The notes beneath the pieces were generated by a model. That model saw nothing but the letters and a program-made list of their open reading frames with translations, made no database searches and was not told the DNA's origin. Below, in pieces: positions 8,222 to 15,963 of a DNA stretch of 19,059 nucleotides. The position numbers were made by a program, and so were the translations under genes. How positions within the stretch are numbered: the stretch's first letter is position 1; each line of letters begins with the position of its first letter. Source of the DNA: JADHLJ01 sp038118725 (GTDB lineage Bacteria > Pseudomonadota > Alphaproteobacteria > Thalassobaculales > Thalassobaculaceae); NCBI GenBank assembly GCA_038118725.1, contig JAYOIK010000087.1, positions 1 through 19,059 on the forward strand, written 5' to 3'.

Positions 8222-8371
8222 ATGGACTATGAAACCCTTCGTCAAGGCGCCGATAGCTGAGGCCTGGTTTATCTGGTGGCCTTGTTCGTGATCGTGGTCG
8301 CGTTCCTGTTTAGGCCCGGTGGTCGCCGCGCGGCGGAACGCGCCGCCCGTATCCCCCTCAAGGAGGATTGA
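8222..8371 (+). pseudogene. ccoQ: cbb3 oxidase small subunit with an in-frame TGA
   Basis: CcoQ is a small single-pass membrane subunit that stabilises the cbb3 complex and is usually 45-60 residues long. Here ATG at 8222, preceded by AGGAGG, gives MDYETLRQGADS, then TGA at 8258-8260. The same frame goes on with GLVYLVALFVIVVAFLF, then the FRPGGRR and IPLKED features of a normal CcoQ, to a second TGA at 8369-8371. The first TGA sits where relatives carry Trp (DSWGL), a single TGG-to-TGA change. TGA is a true stop in neighbouring genes such as ccoS and ccoI, so the genetic code is standard. The gene is either inactivated, read through at low level, or affected by a sequence error. The 3' end holds the ribosome binding site of ccoP (AAGGAGGA, 8360-8367). 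Confidence 0.85.
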
Positions 8372-8374
8372 TCG

Positions 8375-9244
8375 GTGGAAAACAAAGAAACCGACGGCGC
8401 CACCGGCGTCGAGACGACCGGCCACGAATGGGACGGCATCAAGGAACTCAACAATCCCCTTCCGCGCTGGTGGCTTTGGACCTTCTACGCCACCATCATC
8501 TGGTCGATCGGCTATGTCATCGCCTATCCGGCGATCCCACTGCTGACCGACGCGACCAAGGGGGTCCTGGGATACTCGAGCCGCGCCGAGGTCGCCGCTG
8601 AAATGGCCACGGTCGAGGCCGGCCGCGCCGACAAGACGGCGCGGATCGCCGAACTGCCGGTCGGGCGGATCGCCGAGGACAGGGAACTCTATCAGTTCGC
8701 GGTATCCGCCGGGCGCTCGGCGTTCAAGGTCCACTGCTCGCAGTGCCATGGGTCCGGCGCGGCCGGATCCCCGGGCTATCCGAACCTGAATGACGATGAC
8801 TGGCTTTGGGCGGGTACCGTGGAAGGTATCGCCGAGACGATCCGACATGGCGTGCGTTTCGCGGGTGACGAAAACAGCCGTTTCGCCGAAATGCCCGCCT
8901 TCGGGCGTGATCAGCTCCTCGCCAAGGACGAAATCGCCGACATCGCGGCCTATGTCGCCTCGTTCTCGGACATTGACCACGACAAGGCCATGGCCCGGCG
9001 CGGCGAGCCACTCTACGCGGCCAATTGCGCGGCCTGCCACGGCGCGAAGGGAGAGGGCGACCGCGAGCAAGGCGCGCCGAACCTGCGCGACCCGATTTGG
9101 CTCTACGGCGGCACCCTGGACGAGATCATCGTTCAAATCGGCGCTCCCCGACATGGCGTCATGCCGGGATGGGGAGAGCGTCTGGGGGATGGTCTGGTCA
9201 AGCAACTGGCGGTCTATGTCCATAGCCTGGGTGGCGGAGAATAA
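8375..9244 (+). CDS. ccoP: cbb3-type cytochrome c oxidase subunit III (dihaem cytochrome c)
   Basis: Dihaem c-type cytochrome that receives electrons from soluble cytochrome c and feeds them to CcoO and CcoN. The 289-residue protein has one membrane anchor (~32-57, starting RWWLWTFYATIIW) and two cytochrome c domains. The haem sites are CSQCH (121-125) with likely axial Met173 (MPAFG), and CAACH (218-222) with likely axial Met263 (VMPGW). The N-terminal region EWDGIKELNNPLPRWW is the classic CcoP signature. Translation starts at GTG 8375, placed by AAGGAGGA eight bases upstream, inside the end of ccoQ. It lies 3 nt after ccoQ and 5 nt before ccoG. Confidence 0.97.
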   Translation: MENKETDGATGVETTGHEWDGIKELNNPLPRWWLWTFYATIIWSIGYVIAYPAIPLLTDATKGVLGYSSRAEVAAEMATVEAGRADKTARIAELPVGRIAEDRELYQFAVSAGRSAFKVHCSQCHGSGAAGSPGYPNLNDDDWLWAGTVEGIAETIRHGVRFAGDENSRFAEMPAFGRDQLLAKDEIADIAAYVASFSDIDHDKAMARRGEPLYAANCAACHGAKGEGDREQGAPNLRDPIWLYGGTLDEIIVQIGAPRHGVMPGWGERLGDGLVKQLAVYVHSLGGGE

Positions 9245-9249
9245 CCGGC

Positions 9250-10818
9250 GTGGCAACCACCCCCACCAGTTCCGGAGAGGTTGAGCGGTTCGACGTCGAG
9301 GCGGTAAACGCCCAAGAGAGACGTCAACCGCTCTATGCCGCGCGCGAGAAGATCCACCCGAAACGCGCATCGGGGGATTTCCGGCGTTTGAAATGGATCA
9401 TCATGGCGGCGACCTTGACGATCTACTATGTCACGCCCTGGCTGCGATGGGAGCGCGGAATTCACGCGCCGGACCAGGCGGTCCTCGTCGATATCGCGAA
9501 CCGCCGGTTCTATTTCTTCATGATCGAGATCTGGCCGCAGGAATTCTATTACGTCGCCGGACTGCTGGTGATGGCCGGAATCGGCCTGCTCTTCGTGACC
9601 TCCTCCGTTGGCCGGGCCTGGTGTGGCTATACCTGTCCACAAACCGTTTGGGTCGATCTCTTCCTCGTGGTGGAGCGGTTCTTCGAGGGCGATCGCAACG
9701 CTCGCATCCGCCTGGACGGCGCCCCCTTCTCTTTTTCAAAATTCCGAAAGCGCCTTTGCAAGCATGTCACGTGGTTGCTGATCGCGGTGGCCACGGGCGG
9801 GGCCTGGATCTTCTACTTCGCCGACGCCCCGACATTGCTGCGAGAATTGTTGCTGGGTGACGCGGCGATGATCGCCTACGCGACGGTCGCGGTCCTGACC
9901 GCCACCACCTATGTCTTCGGTGGTCATATGCGAGAGCAGGTCTGTACCTATATGTGCCCTTGGCCACGCATCCAAGGCGCGATGCAGGATGCCCATTCCC
10001 TAGTCGTGACCTATAACGACTGGCGCGGAGAGCCCCGGCGTCCCCGAAGTCACGCGGACCGCGTCAAGGATCAGGCGGTCGGAGACTGCGTGGACTGCAA
10101 TGCCTGTGTCGCGGTGTGTCCGATGGGCATCGATATTCGCGACGGCCAACAGCTCGAATGCATCACTTGCGCGCTCTGCATCGACGCCTGCGACGGCGTC
10201 ATGGCCAAGATCGGGCGCGAGCGCGGCCTGATCTCCTACGCGACTCTCGCGGACTACACCGACAACATGGCGCTGGCCAGCGCCGATGACGGCGCGGTCA
10301 AGCCGGAGCTGGCGCGCGATCCGTCGAGTGGGCGTCTCAACCCCGGCTTCAAGGTCAAGGGTCTGGCATCGGTCCTGCGCCCCCGCACCTTCGCTTATCT
10401 CGGCCTTTGGTCACTTATCGGGCTGGCCATGCTCGTCGCGCTTTTGAACCGAGGCACCCTGGACCTCAACGTTCTGCATGACCGTAACCCGCTCTACGTC
10501 CAGCTGTCGGACGGCGGCATTCGCAACGGATACACGGTGAAGGTCCTGAACAAACGCGCCGGCGCGCGCGCGCTTCGTCTTTCCGTCGACGGGCTGCCCG
10601 GGGCCGGGATATGGACGGCGGGTTCGACCGAGGGCCCCACCGAGTTCCTGATGGTTGACGCCGGCGCCGACCGTCTGGCGACGACCAAGGTCTTCGTTCG
10701 CGCCGAACCGAAACCCTCTAGCGGATCTCGGATCGCTTTCCGGTTTGTCGTCACCGACGATACCACCGGTGAGCGCGCGGAGTACGAGACTTGGTTCGAA
10801 GGCCCCGAAGGCAAGTAG
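9250..10818 (+). CDS. ccoG: cbb3 oxidase assembly protein, polyferredoxin (copper reductase)
   Basis: Membrane iron-sulfur protein (also RdxA/FixG) needed for cbb3 oxidase assembly; homologues reduce Cu(II) to Cu(I) for delivery to CuB. The 522-residue protein has several membrane segments (~49-63, ~100-117, ~172-190, ~205-223 and ~382-403). It has the membrane-face motifs WCGYTCPQTVW (C125, C129) and CTYMCPWPRIQ (C232, C236), then a 2[4Fe-4S] ferredoxin domain: C280/C283/C286/C290 and C304/C307/C310/C314. The C-terminal ~110 residues form a periplasmic Ig-like domain, as usual. Translation starts at GTG 9250, with GGCGGAG about 10 nt upstream. It is packed between ccoP (5 nt) and ccoH (10 nt). 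Confidence 0.96.
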   Translation: MATTPTSSGEVERFDVEAVNAQERRQPLYAAREKIHPKRASGDFRRLKWIIMAATLTIYYVTPWLRWERGIHAPDQAVLVDIANRRFYFFMIEIWPQEFYYVAGLLVMAGIGLLFVTSSVGRAWCGYTCPQTVWVDLFLVVERFFEGDRNARIRLDGAPFSFSKFRKRLCKHVTWLLIAVATGGAWIFYFADAPTLLRELLLGDAAMIAYATVAVLTATTYVFGGHMREQVCTYMCPWPRIQGAMQDAHSLVVTYNDWRGEPRRPRSHADRVKDQAVGDCVDCNACVAVCPMGIDIRDGQQLECITCALCIDACDGVMAKIGRERGLISYATLADYTDNMALASADDGAVKPELARDPSSGRLNPGFKVKGLASVLRPRTFAYLGLWSLIGLAMLVALLNRGTLDLNVLHDRNPLYVQLSDGGIRNGYTVKVLNKRAGARALRLSVDGLPGAGIWTAGSTEGPTEFLMVDAGADRLATTKVFVRAEPKPSSGSRIAFRFVVTDDTTGERAEYETWFEGPEGK

Positions 10819-10828
10819 GAGATTGGAC

Positions 10829-11296
10829 ATGCAAGGTCAATTCACCGGACGCCATATGCTTTTCTCGATGCTCGCCTTCTTCGGCGTGATCATTGCCGTG
10901 AATCTCGTCATGGCGGTCTTTGCCAACACGTCTTGGACGGGCCTCGTGGTCAAGAACTCCTATGTCGCGAGTCAGAAGTTCAACGGACGTATTGCCGCGA
11001 AAGAGGCCCAGGAAAGTCGCGGTTGGCGCGCCGAAATCGGCTTGGACGATAAGCGCCTGCGCTATCGTTTGACGGATTCCGGCGGCAACCGCTTGACCCC
11101 CGACGAGGTCTCGATGAGAATTTCCCGCCCGACCCACGAGAACGCCGACCGCGTTCTGCCGACGCGATCGCTCGAGGACGGCTCTTTCCTTTCAACCGTC
11201 CTGCCCGCGCCTGGTATCTGGAACGTCGAAGCGACGGCGACTTGGGCGGACGATACCCTTGATAGGCGCGTTTTCCGCGTCACCGTGCCACGATGA
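10829..11296 (+). CDS. ccoH: cbb3 oxidase maturation protein FixH/CcoH
   Basis: Small membrane protein of the FixH/CcoH family, required for stable cbb3 oxidase and thought to work with CcoG and CcoI in metal insertion. The 155-residue protein has one N-terminal membrane segment (~10-32), followed by the typical NTSWTGLVVKNSYVASQKFN and a periplasmic beta-rich domain. The frame is open far upstream over the end of ccoG, but ATG 10829 is placed by TAGGAGA about eight bases before it. The ccoI ATG overlaps the stop (ATGA), implying translational coupling. Confidence 0.95.
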   Translation: MQGQFTGRHMLFSMLAFFGVIIAVNLVMAVFANTSWTGLVVKNSYVASQKFNGRIAAKEAQESRGWRAEIGLDDKRLRYRLTDSGGNRLTPDEVSMRISRPTHENADRVLPTRSLEDGSFLSTVLPAPGIWNVEATATWADDTLDRRVFRVTVPR

Positions 11297-13548
11297 GTAT
11301 CGCCGCCACCCACGATAACGTCGGCGTCCAAGCGAACCGGCCAGAGCCCGACGGAGCGCGCCCCGCCGACGCGCTCGGGCAAGCACACCAGACCCTTGAA
11401 TTGATCGTGCCCGGCATGCACTGCGCCGGCTGCATCCGGACCATCGAGAACGGTCTGGGGGAGGTCGCCGGCGTGGTCTCGGCCCGCGCCAATCTCGGCG
11501 AGCGTCGCGTTCGCGTCATCTGGCGGGGAGAAGACGCCTCGCCGATCACGGAGAAGCTGACCACCCTCGGGTTTGAGTCCCATGGCATCAATGAAGCCAC
11601 CGACGACCTTGAGCGAGCGAAGTCACGGGATTTGTTGGTCGCGCTCGCGGTCGCCGGGTTCGCGGCGGCGAATGTCATGCTGCTTTCGGTTTCCGTCTGG
11701 TCCGGCGCCGAGGCAGAGACGCGATCGCTGTTTCATTGGATTTCGGCGCTGATCGCCACGCCGGCGGTGCTTTTCGCGGGCCGGCCATTCTATCATTCCG
11801 CCGCGCGAGCGCTTGCCGCGCGACGGCTGAACATGGATGTACCGATTTCGCTTGCCGTCCTGATGGCGCTTGCGATGAGCTTGGTCGAAACCGCGCTCGA
11901 CGGAGAGATCGCCTATTTCGATGCCTCGGTTTCCCTGCTGTTCTTTCTGCTGATCGGTCGGGTTCTCGATAACCACATGCACCAGCGCGCCCGGCATTCG
12001 CTTGCCGCGCTGGCGCGCCTGGTGCCGGACACCGCCATCGTGATCGGCAACAACAATCAAGAAACGCCAACCCCGCTGGCGCGAATTCCGCTCGGCGCGC
12101 GGCTGCGAGTACTGTCCGGTGACCGTGTCCCCATCGATGGACGCGTGGTCGCGGGCGAAAGCGATGTCGATATCTCCCTGGTAACCGGCGAAAGCCTTCC
12201 CGTCCACGCGGTTAAAGGAGCGGTGTTGCAGGCCGGCGCCCTAACGCTTAACGGCTCGCTCGAATTGGAGACAACGGCGATAGCCGGCGAGTCATTCATC
12301 TCCCGCATGCGCGAGATGATGACGGCGGTCGAGAACGGTCGCGCCGCGCACCGCCGGATCGCCGATCGGGTCGCCGGCTTGTACGCGCCCGTTTTACATC
12401 TCCTCGCTCTTTTGACCTTCATCGGCTGGATGGCGACGACGGGCGATTGGCGCGACGCCGTATACGCCGCGATTACCGTGCTCATCATTACCTGTCCCTG
12501 CGCGCTCGGCCTGGCGGTTCCGGTGGTCCAGGTCGTCGCGGCGGGACGCCTGTTTCAAAATGGCATACTCGCCAAAAGCGGCGAGGCTCTTGAACGCGCC
12601 GCCGAGATCCAACACGTCCTGTTCGACAAGACCGGCACGTTGACGGTGGGAGAACCACGCCTTGAGAACGAGAATACCTACGCGGACCGGTCAATCGCGA
12701 TCGCGGCGGGACTAGCACGCCACAGCCGCCACCCGCTTTGCCGCGCCCTGGTTCAAGCGGCCAAGGCTCGCGGCGTAACGCTCGCCGAATGCGATCGTGT
12801 TTCCGAACATGCCGGCCTGGGACTTGAAGGTCATGTTGACGGAAGCGACGCGCGGCTTGGAAGCGCGCGATGGTGCGGCTTGGCGCCTATCTCCGTCGAC
12901 GATCGCAGCGTCGTGTGTCTGACGGTCGATGACGACACCTTTGTATTTCGTTTCTCGGACCGCGACAGGCCGGGAATCAGGACCGCCCTCACCCGCTTGA
13001 AGGCGATGGGCTTGGATTTGGGAATTCTCTCTGGCGATCGCGCCGAGGTGGTCGCCGCCATGGCCAAGCGTCTTGGTATAGGCGATTACGAGGCCGGCCT
13101 CGCGCCAGACAAAAAACTGGATCGCGTCCGGTCATTGAGCGAGGCGGGAACCCCCACGATGATGATCGGAGATGGGCTGAACGACGTACCGGTTCTGGCG
13201 GCGGCGGATGTATCGATGACGCCGATGAACGCGGCGGATATCGGTCGCGCGAGCGCCGATTTCGTGTTCCTGCGCGATTCCCTGGAGGCCGTTCCGGAAG
13301 TCGTGGAGGTCGCCCGTCTCGCCCGCCGCCGAGTACGCGAGAATATCGCGCTCGCGATCGCCTATAACTGCGTCGCGGTCCCCATCGCCATGGCCGGGCT
13401 AGCAACGCCGATGATCGCCACGATCGCAATGTCGAGTTCCTCGATCATCGTGGTCGCCAACGCCCTGCGCCTTCAAGGCAAGCGCCGCCGCGAAGTGAAG
13501 CAGGCGACCGTCGCGAAACCCGCCGACCGAATGGGAGTCCGGACATGA
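11293..13548 (+). CDS. ccoI: Copper-translocating P1B-type ATPase for cbb3 oxidase assembly
   Basis: Cu+-transporting P-type ATPase (also FixI) that supplies copper for the CuB site of the oxidase. The 751-residue protein has an N-terminal heavy-metal-associated domain with GMHCAGC (C44, C47), the actuator TGES (298-301), the transmembrane ion-binding CPC (401-403), the phosphorylation site DKTGTLT (D445) and the hinge GDGLND (626-631). Predicted membrane helices flank the actuator and follow the hinge, as in P1B ATPases. All catalytic residues are present and the length is normal. It overlaps ccoH and ccoS by ATGA at each end. Position and the FixI-like features favour CcoI over a detoxification CopA. 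Confidence 0.97.
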   Translation: MSIAATHDNVGVQANRPEPDGARPADALGQAHQTLELIVPGMHCAGCIRTIENGLGEVAGVVSARANLGERRVRVIWRGEDASPITEKLTTLGFESHGINEATDDLERAKSRDLLVALAVAGFAAANVMLLSVSVWSGAEAETRSLFHWISALIATPAVLFAGRPFYHSAARALAARRLNMDVPISLAVLMALAMSLVETALDGEIAYFDASVSLLFFLLIGRVLDNHMHQRARHSLAALARLVPDTAIVIGNNNQETPTPLARIPLGARLRVLSGDRVPIDGRVVAGESDVDISLVTGESLPVHAVKGAVLQAGALTLNGSLELETTAIAGESFISRMREMMTAVENGRAAHRRIADRVAGLYAPVLHLLALLTFIGWMATTGDWRDAVYAAITVLIITCPCALGLAVPVVQVVAAGRLFQNGILAKSGEALERAAEIQHVLFDKTGTLTVGEPRLENENTYADRSIAIAAGLARHSRHPLCRALVQAAKARGVTLAECDRVSEHAGLGLEGHVDGSDARLGSARWCGLAPISVDDRSVVCLTVDDDTFVFRFSDRDRPGIRTALTRLKAMGLDLGILSGDRAEVVAAMAKRLGIGDYEAGLAPDKKLDRVRSLSEAGTPTMMIGDGLNDVPVLAAADVSMTPMNAADIGRASADFVFLRDSLEAVPEVVEVARLARRRVRENIALAIAYNCVAVPIAMAGLATPMIATIAMSSSSIIVVANALRLQGKRRREVKQATVAKPADRMGVRT

Positions 13549-13685
13549 ACGGTTTGCTGTTCCTGATCCCAGCGGCGCTTTTCCTGGGCTTGCTCGGGTT
13601 GGCGGCCTTTCTCTGGTCCTTGCGTGCCCGACAGTACGAAGACCTGGACGGCGCCGCCCAGCGCATCCTGCTTGATGATGATTGA
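13545..13685 (+). CDS. ccoS: cbb3 oxidase maturation protein CcoS
   Basis: A 46-residue protein with one N-terminal membrane helix (residues ~3-26) followed by RARQYEDLDGAAQRILLDDD. The Y/F-EDLDGAAxRIL segment and acidic tail are the CcoS hallmark. CcoS is needed for active cbb3 oxidase with its cofactors inserted. The ATG overlaps the ccoI stop. It is the last gene of the operon; the next gene is convergent and ends 48 bases away. Confidence 0.95.
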   Translation: MNGLLFLIPAALFLGLLGLAAFLWSLRARQYEDLDGAAQRILLDDD

Positions 13686-13712
13686 CCCCCTAGGGCCCTT
13701 CGAGCACGCGCG

Positions 13713-13729
13713 CCAACCGTCGCGGTGGG
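13713..13729. terminator. Possible weak hairpin between convergent ends
   Basis: CCAACCG-TCG-CGGTGGG can form a seven-pair stem with one mismatch and a 3-nt loop, 27 bases past the ccoS stop and 4 bases past the end of the convergent dadA-like gene. There is no T-run on either side, so it is at best a weak or factor-assisted stop. Confidence 0.25.
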
Positions 13730-13733
13730 TCCG

Positions 13734-14978
13734 TCAGAACCGGCCAACGCTGAAGGGCGTCAGGTCAACGCTCGCCGGCTTTCCCGCCGCGAGCTCGGAG
13801 ATCAGTTTGCCGGTAATCCCACCCATGGTCAGGCCGAGATGGTCGTGGCCGAACGCGAACAGCACGTTGGCATGGCGCGGCGAGCGATCAATGACCGGCT
13901 TTGAATCCGGATGCGACGGCCGCGGCCCCATCCATTGCGAGACCCGCTCGCCGGAGATACCCGGAAACAGCGCCTCGGCGTGACGGCGCACGGACTGGGC
14001 GATCTCGTAACGTGGCGCCGCGTCGGTGCCGGCGAACTCGGCCGTTCCGCCGGCCCGGATCCCCTCGACCATCGGAGTGACCGCGAGATAGCGGTCGACG
14101 GACAGCACGGCGCTGTTCATCTTGGTTTCGGTACCGTGGAACATCACGTGATAACCGCGCTCGGCCTCCAACGGAACCTTGGTTCCCAGCATTCCGGCGA
14201 GCTCGCGAGACCAGACACCAGCCGCGATCACGACGGTCTCCACCGGAAGATCTCCAGCATCGGTATGGATCGCGCGCACGCCCTCTGGGCCGGTCTCGAA
14301 ACCACGCACCTCGCGCCGCTCGATCTTGCCGCCATTGCGCTCGAAGGAGGCCGCCAACGCCTGAACGAGACGCAAGGGATCGAAGGTATGAGTCAGATTT
14401 GGCACCCGAATACCGCGCACCACGTTGGGCGTCAGCGCCGGTTCAACTTGGCGGGCCTCGTTGCCGTCGAGAACATCCAGCGTCACGCCGTTGCGACGGC
14501 GCAGGTCAAAGGCATAGGCCGCGCCCTCGAAGGCCGCCTCGCTCTCGAAGGTGAACAACAGGCCGCTCGGGTTCATCAGATGCCCGGCATCGGCATCGGC
14601 AACCAGCGGGTCGATGCCGTAATGTACCTTGTCGAGCAGGCTTTGGCGGGCGGCGGCATTGGCCTCGACATTCTCGCGGCTCGATTGACGCATGAAACGC
14701 AGAAACCAGGGCAGCGCCCGCGCCGCGTAACCCCACCTGAGCTTCAACGGAGCCTCCGGGTCCATCAGCATGCCCGGCACCTTCTTGAGGATCCCGGGCA
14801 TGGCGCCCGGCACGCAGGAAGCGATCCCGAAACTGCCGAGATTACCAAAGGACGCGGCCTCTCCCGGGCCATCCCGGTCGACCAACGTGACCTCGAAACC
14901 CTCGCGCTGAAGATAGAGCCCACAGCAGACGCCGACCATGCCGGCGCCGATAACCGCGATCTTCGGCTTGCCGTTCAT
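13734..14978 (-). CDS. DadA-like FAD-dependent D-amino acid dehydrogenase / amine oxidoreductase
   Basis: A 414-residue FAD protein of the DAO family, closest in feel to D-amino acid dehydrogenases, which oxidatively deaminate amino acids and pass electrons to the respiratory chain. The N-terminal Rossmann motif GAGMVG (11-16), with Asp34 at the end of the second strand, binds FAD. The segment AASFGNLGSFG (41-51) and the C-terminal GHDHLGLTMGGITGKLI are typical DadA-family elements. No signal peptide or membrane segment is seen. It starts at ATG 14978, with AGGA overlapping the upstream stop region, 12 nt after the PhyH-type gene, so the two form an operon. The substrate is unknown; sarcosine/glycine-oxidase-type activity is an alternative. 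Confidence 0.82.
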   Translation of the reverse strand: MNGKPKIAVIGAGMVGVCCGLYLQREGFEVTLVDRDGPGEAASFGNLGSFGIASCVPGAMPGILKKVPGMLMDPEAPLKLRWGYAARALPWFLRFMRQSSRENVEANAAARQSLLDKVHYGIDPLVADADAGHLMNPSGLLFTFESEAAFEGAAYAFDLRRRNGVTLDVLDGNEARQVEPALTPNVVRGIRVPNLTHTFDPLRLVQALAASFERNGGKIERREVRGFETGPEGVRAIHTDAGDLPVETVVIAAGVWSRELAGMLGTKVPLEAERGYHVMFHGTETKMNSAVLSVDRYLAVTPMVEGIRAGGTAEFAGTDAAPRYEIAQSVRRHAEALFPGISGERVSQWMGPRPSHPDSKPVIDRSPRHANVLFAFGHDHLGLTMGGITGKLISELAAGKPASVDLTPFSVGRF

Positions 14979-14990
14979 CGCGCGGGCATC

Positions 14991-15833
14991 CTAATAGCGC
15001 TGACCTTGTTGGGTCTCGGCGCCCTCGTAGAGCACCCGGCGCTTGATCTCGCTATCATGCATGACGAGCTCGAAATCCTCGTCCGTCAGCCAGCCGCGCG
15101 GCGGTCCGGCCACCTTGAAGTTGCCGTGGGTGTCCTCGCCATTAACCAGCGCCACCAGGGAGCGATCACCGCTCCGCTGTTTCATCGACGGCTTGATATA
15201 GCGGATCGCCGCGCCGATCCGCCGGTCATCGGTGCCGTTGGGACCGGAAGCGTGGAACAGGTGGCCGTGATGCAGCGAGGCCTGACCGGTTTTCAGGACA
15301 ACATCCACCCCGTCGCCGTCATCCACCTCGACCGCGATCTCCTGGCCGCGAGAAAGCAGGTTGTTCTTGTCGAAGGTATCATTGTGCGGCACCAGGTTTC
15401 GGGTATGACTGCCCGGCACGAAGCGCATGCAACCGCTGGCGATGTTGGACGGCGAAAGCGCGACCCAGGCGGTGACTTCCTCGGCGTCGCTCAACCCCCA
15501 ATAGGTCAGGTCCTGATGCCAGGTGACCACATGGGTGGTGTTCGCTTCCTTGATAAACAACCCCGCGCTCCACACCATCAGATTATCGCCGAGGATCGGC
15601 CGGACCGCGTCGATCAGATTGCGATTGCGGATCAACTTGTCGAAGGACGGGATCAGTCGGTCGGGATAGGAACGCACCATCGACAGGCGCGTCGGATCGT
15701 CGGCGACTTCGGCCTCGGCCCGCTCCAGATCTGCGCGGATCGCCTTGGCCTCGGCCTCGCTCACCGCGTCAATTGGAAATACAAAGCCGTCCTGGCTGTA
15801 GGTTCGTGAAATCTCTTCCATCGCGAGGGCCAT
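14991..15833 (-). CDS. Phytanoyl-CoA dioxygenase (PhyH) family Fe(II)/2-oxoglutarate oxygenase
   Basis: A 280-residue protein of the PhyH family, which uses Fe(II), O2 and 2-oxoglutarate to hydroxylate small substrates. The iron-binding pair H106/D108 (WHQD) and the distal His194 (FHASGPN) are visible, with R204 or R205 as probable 2-oxoglutarate-binding residue ten positions further on. GSHTRN (141-146) is another family element. ATG 15833 has GGAG about nine bases upstream. An ATG four codons in has no better site. It is the first gene of a pair with the DadA-like enzyme, suggesting hydroxylation and oxidation in one catabolic route. The substrate cannot be read from the sequence. Confidence 0.85.
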   Translation of the reverse strand: MALAMEEISRTYSQDGFVFPIDAVSEAEAKAIRADLERAEAEVADDPTRLSMVRSYPDRLIPSFDKLIRNRNLIDAVRPILGDNLMVWSAGLFIKEANTTHVVTWHQDLTYWGLSDAEEVTAWVALSPSNIASGCMRFVPGSHTRNLVPHNDTFDKNNLLSRGQEIAVEVDDGDGVDVVLKTGQASLHHGHLFHASGPNGTDDRRIGAAIRYIKPSMKQRSGDRSLVALVNGEDTHGNFKVAGPPRGWLTDEDFELVMHDSEIKRRVLYEGAETQQGQRY

Positions 15834-15887
15834 GGCGCAACTCCGTCGCTTGCCGTTGTCTGGTTCCTGTTTTCAGTCTCACATACC

Positions 15888-15900
15888 GACCCCCGGGGTC
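15888..15900. promoter_or_regulatory. 13-bp inverted repeat upstream of the PhyH gene
   Basis: GACCCCCGGGGTC is a perfect 6-bp inverted repeat with a one-base centre, 55 bases upstream of the PhyH start in the 130-bp gap after lysR. It could be an operator for the phyH-dadA pair. The region is GC-rich, so chance is possible. Confidence 0.3.
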
Positions 15901-15963
15901 AAATCCCCCGCGATCCGTGGTGACGATATCCGGTGTCCGATCCCACCGCGCGGGGGCACGGGT

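Noticed and set aside
8222..8371. UGA recoded as Trp, or selenocysteine, in ccoQ
   Set aside because: TGA is the true stop of ccoH, ccoI, ccoS, the MBL gene and the monooxygenase gene, and Trp elsewhere is TGG. The position calls for Trp, not Cys/Sec, so a code change or Sec is unlikely.
7745..9370. Long open frame (541 codons) antisense to ccoO/ccoQ/ccoP
   Set aside because: It lies opposite genes with clear haem motifs, has no recognisable domain and an Arg/Gly-rich composition typical of GC-rich shadow frames.
13911..15809. Long open frame (632 codons) antisense to the dadA-like and phyH genes
   Set aside because: It spans two well-supported minus-strand genes and their junction, and the protein has no domain features. 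It is a shadow of high GC codon use.
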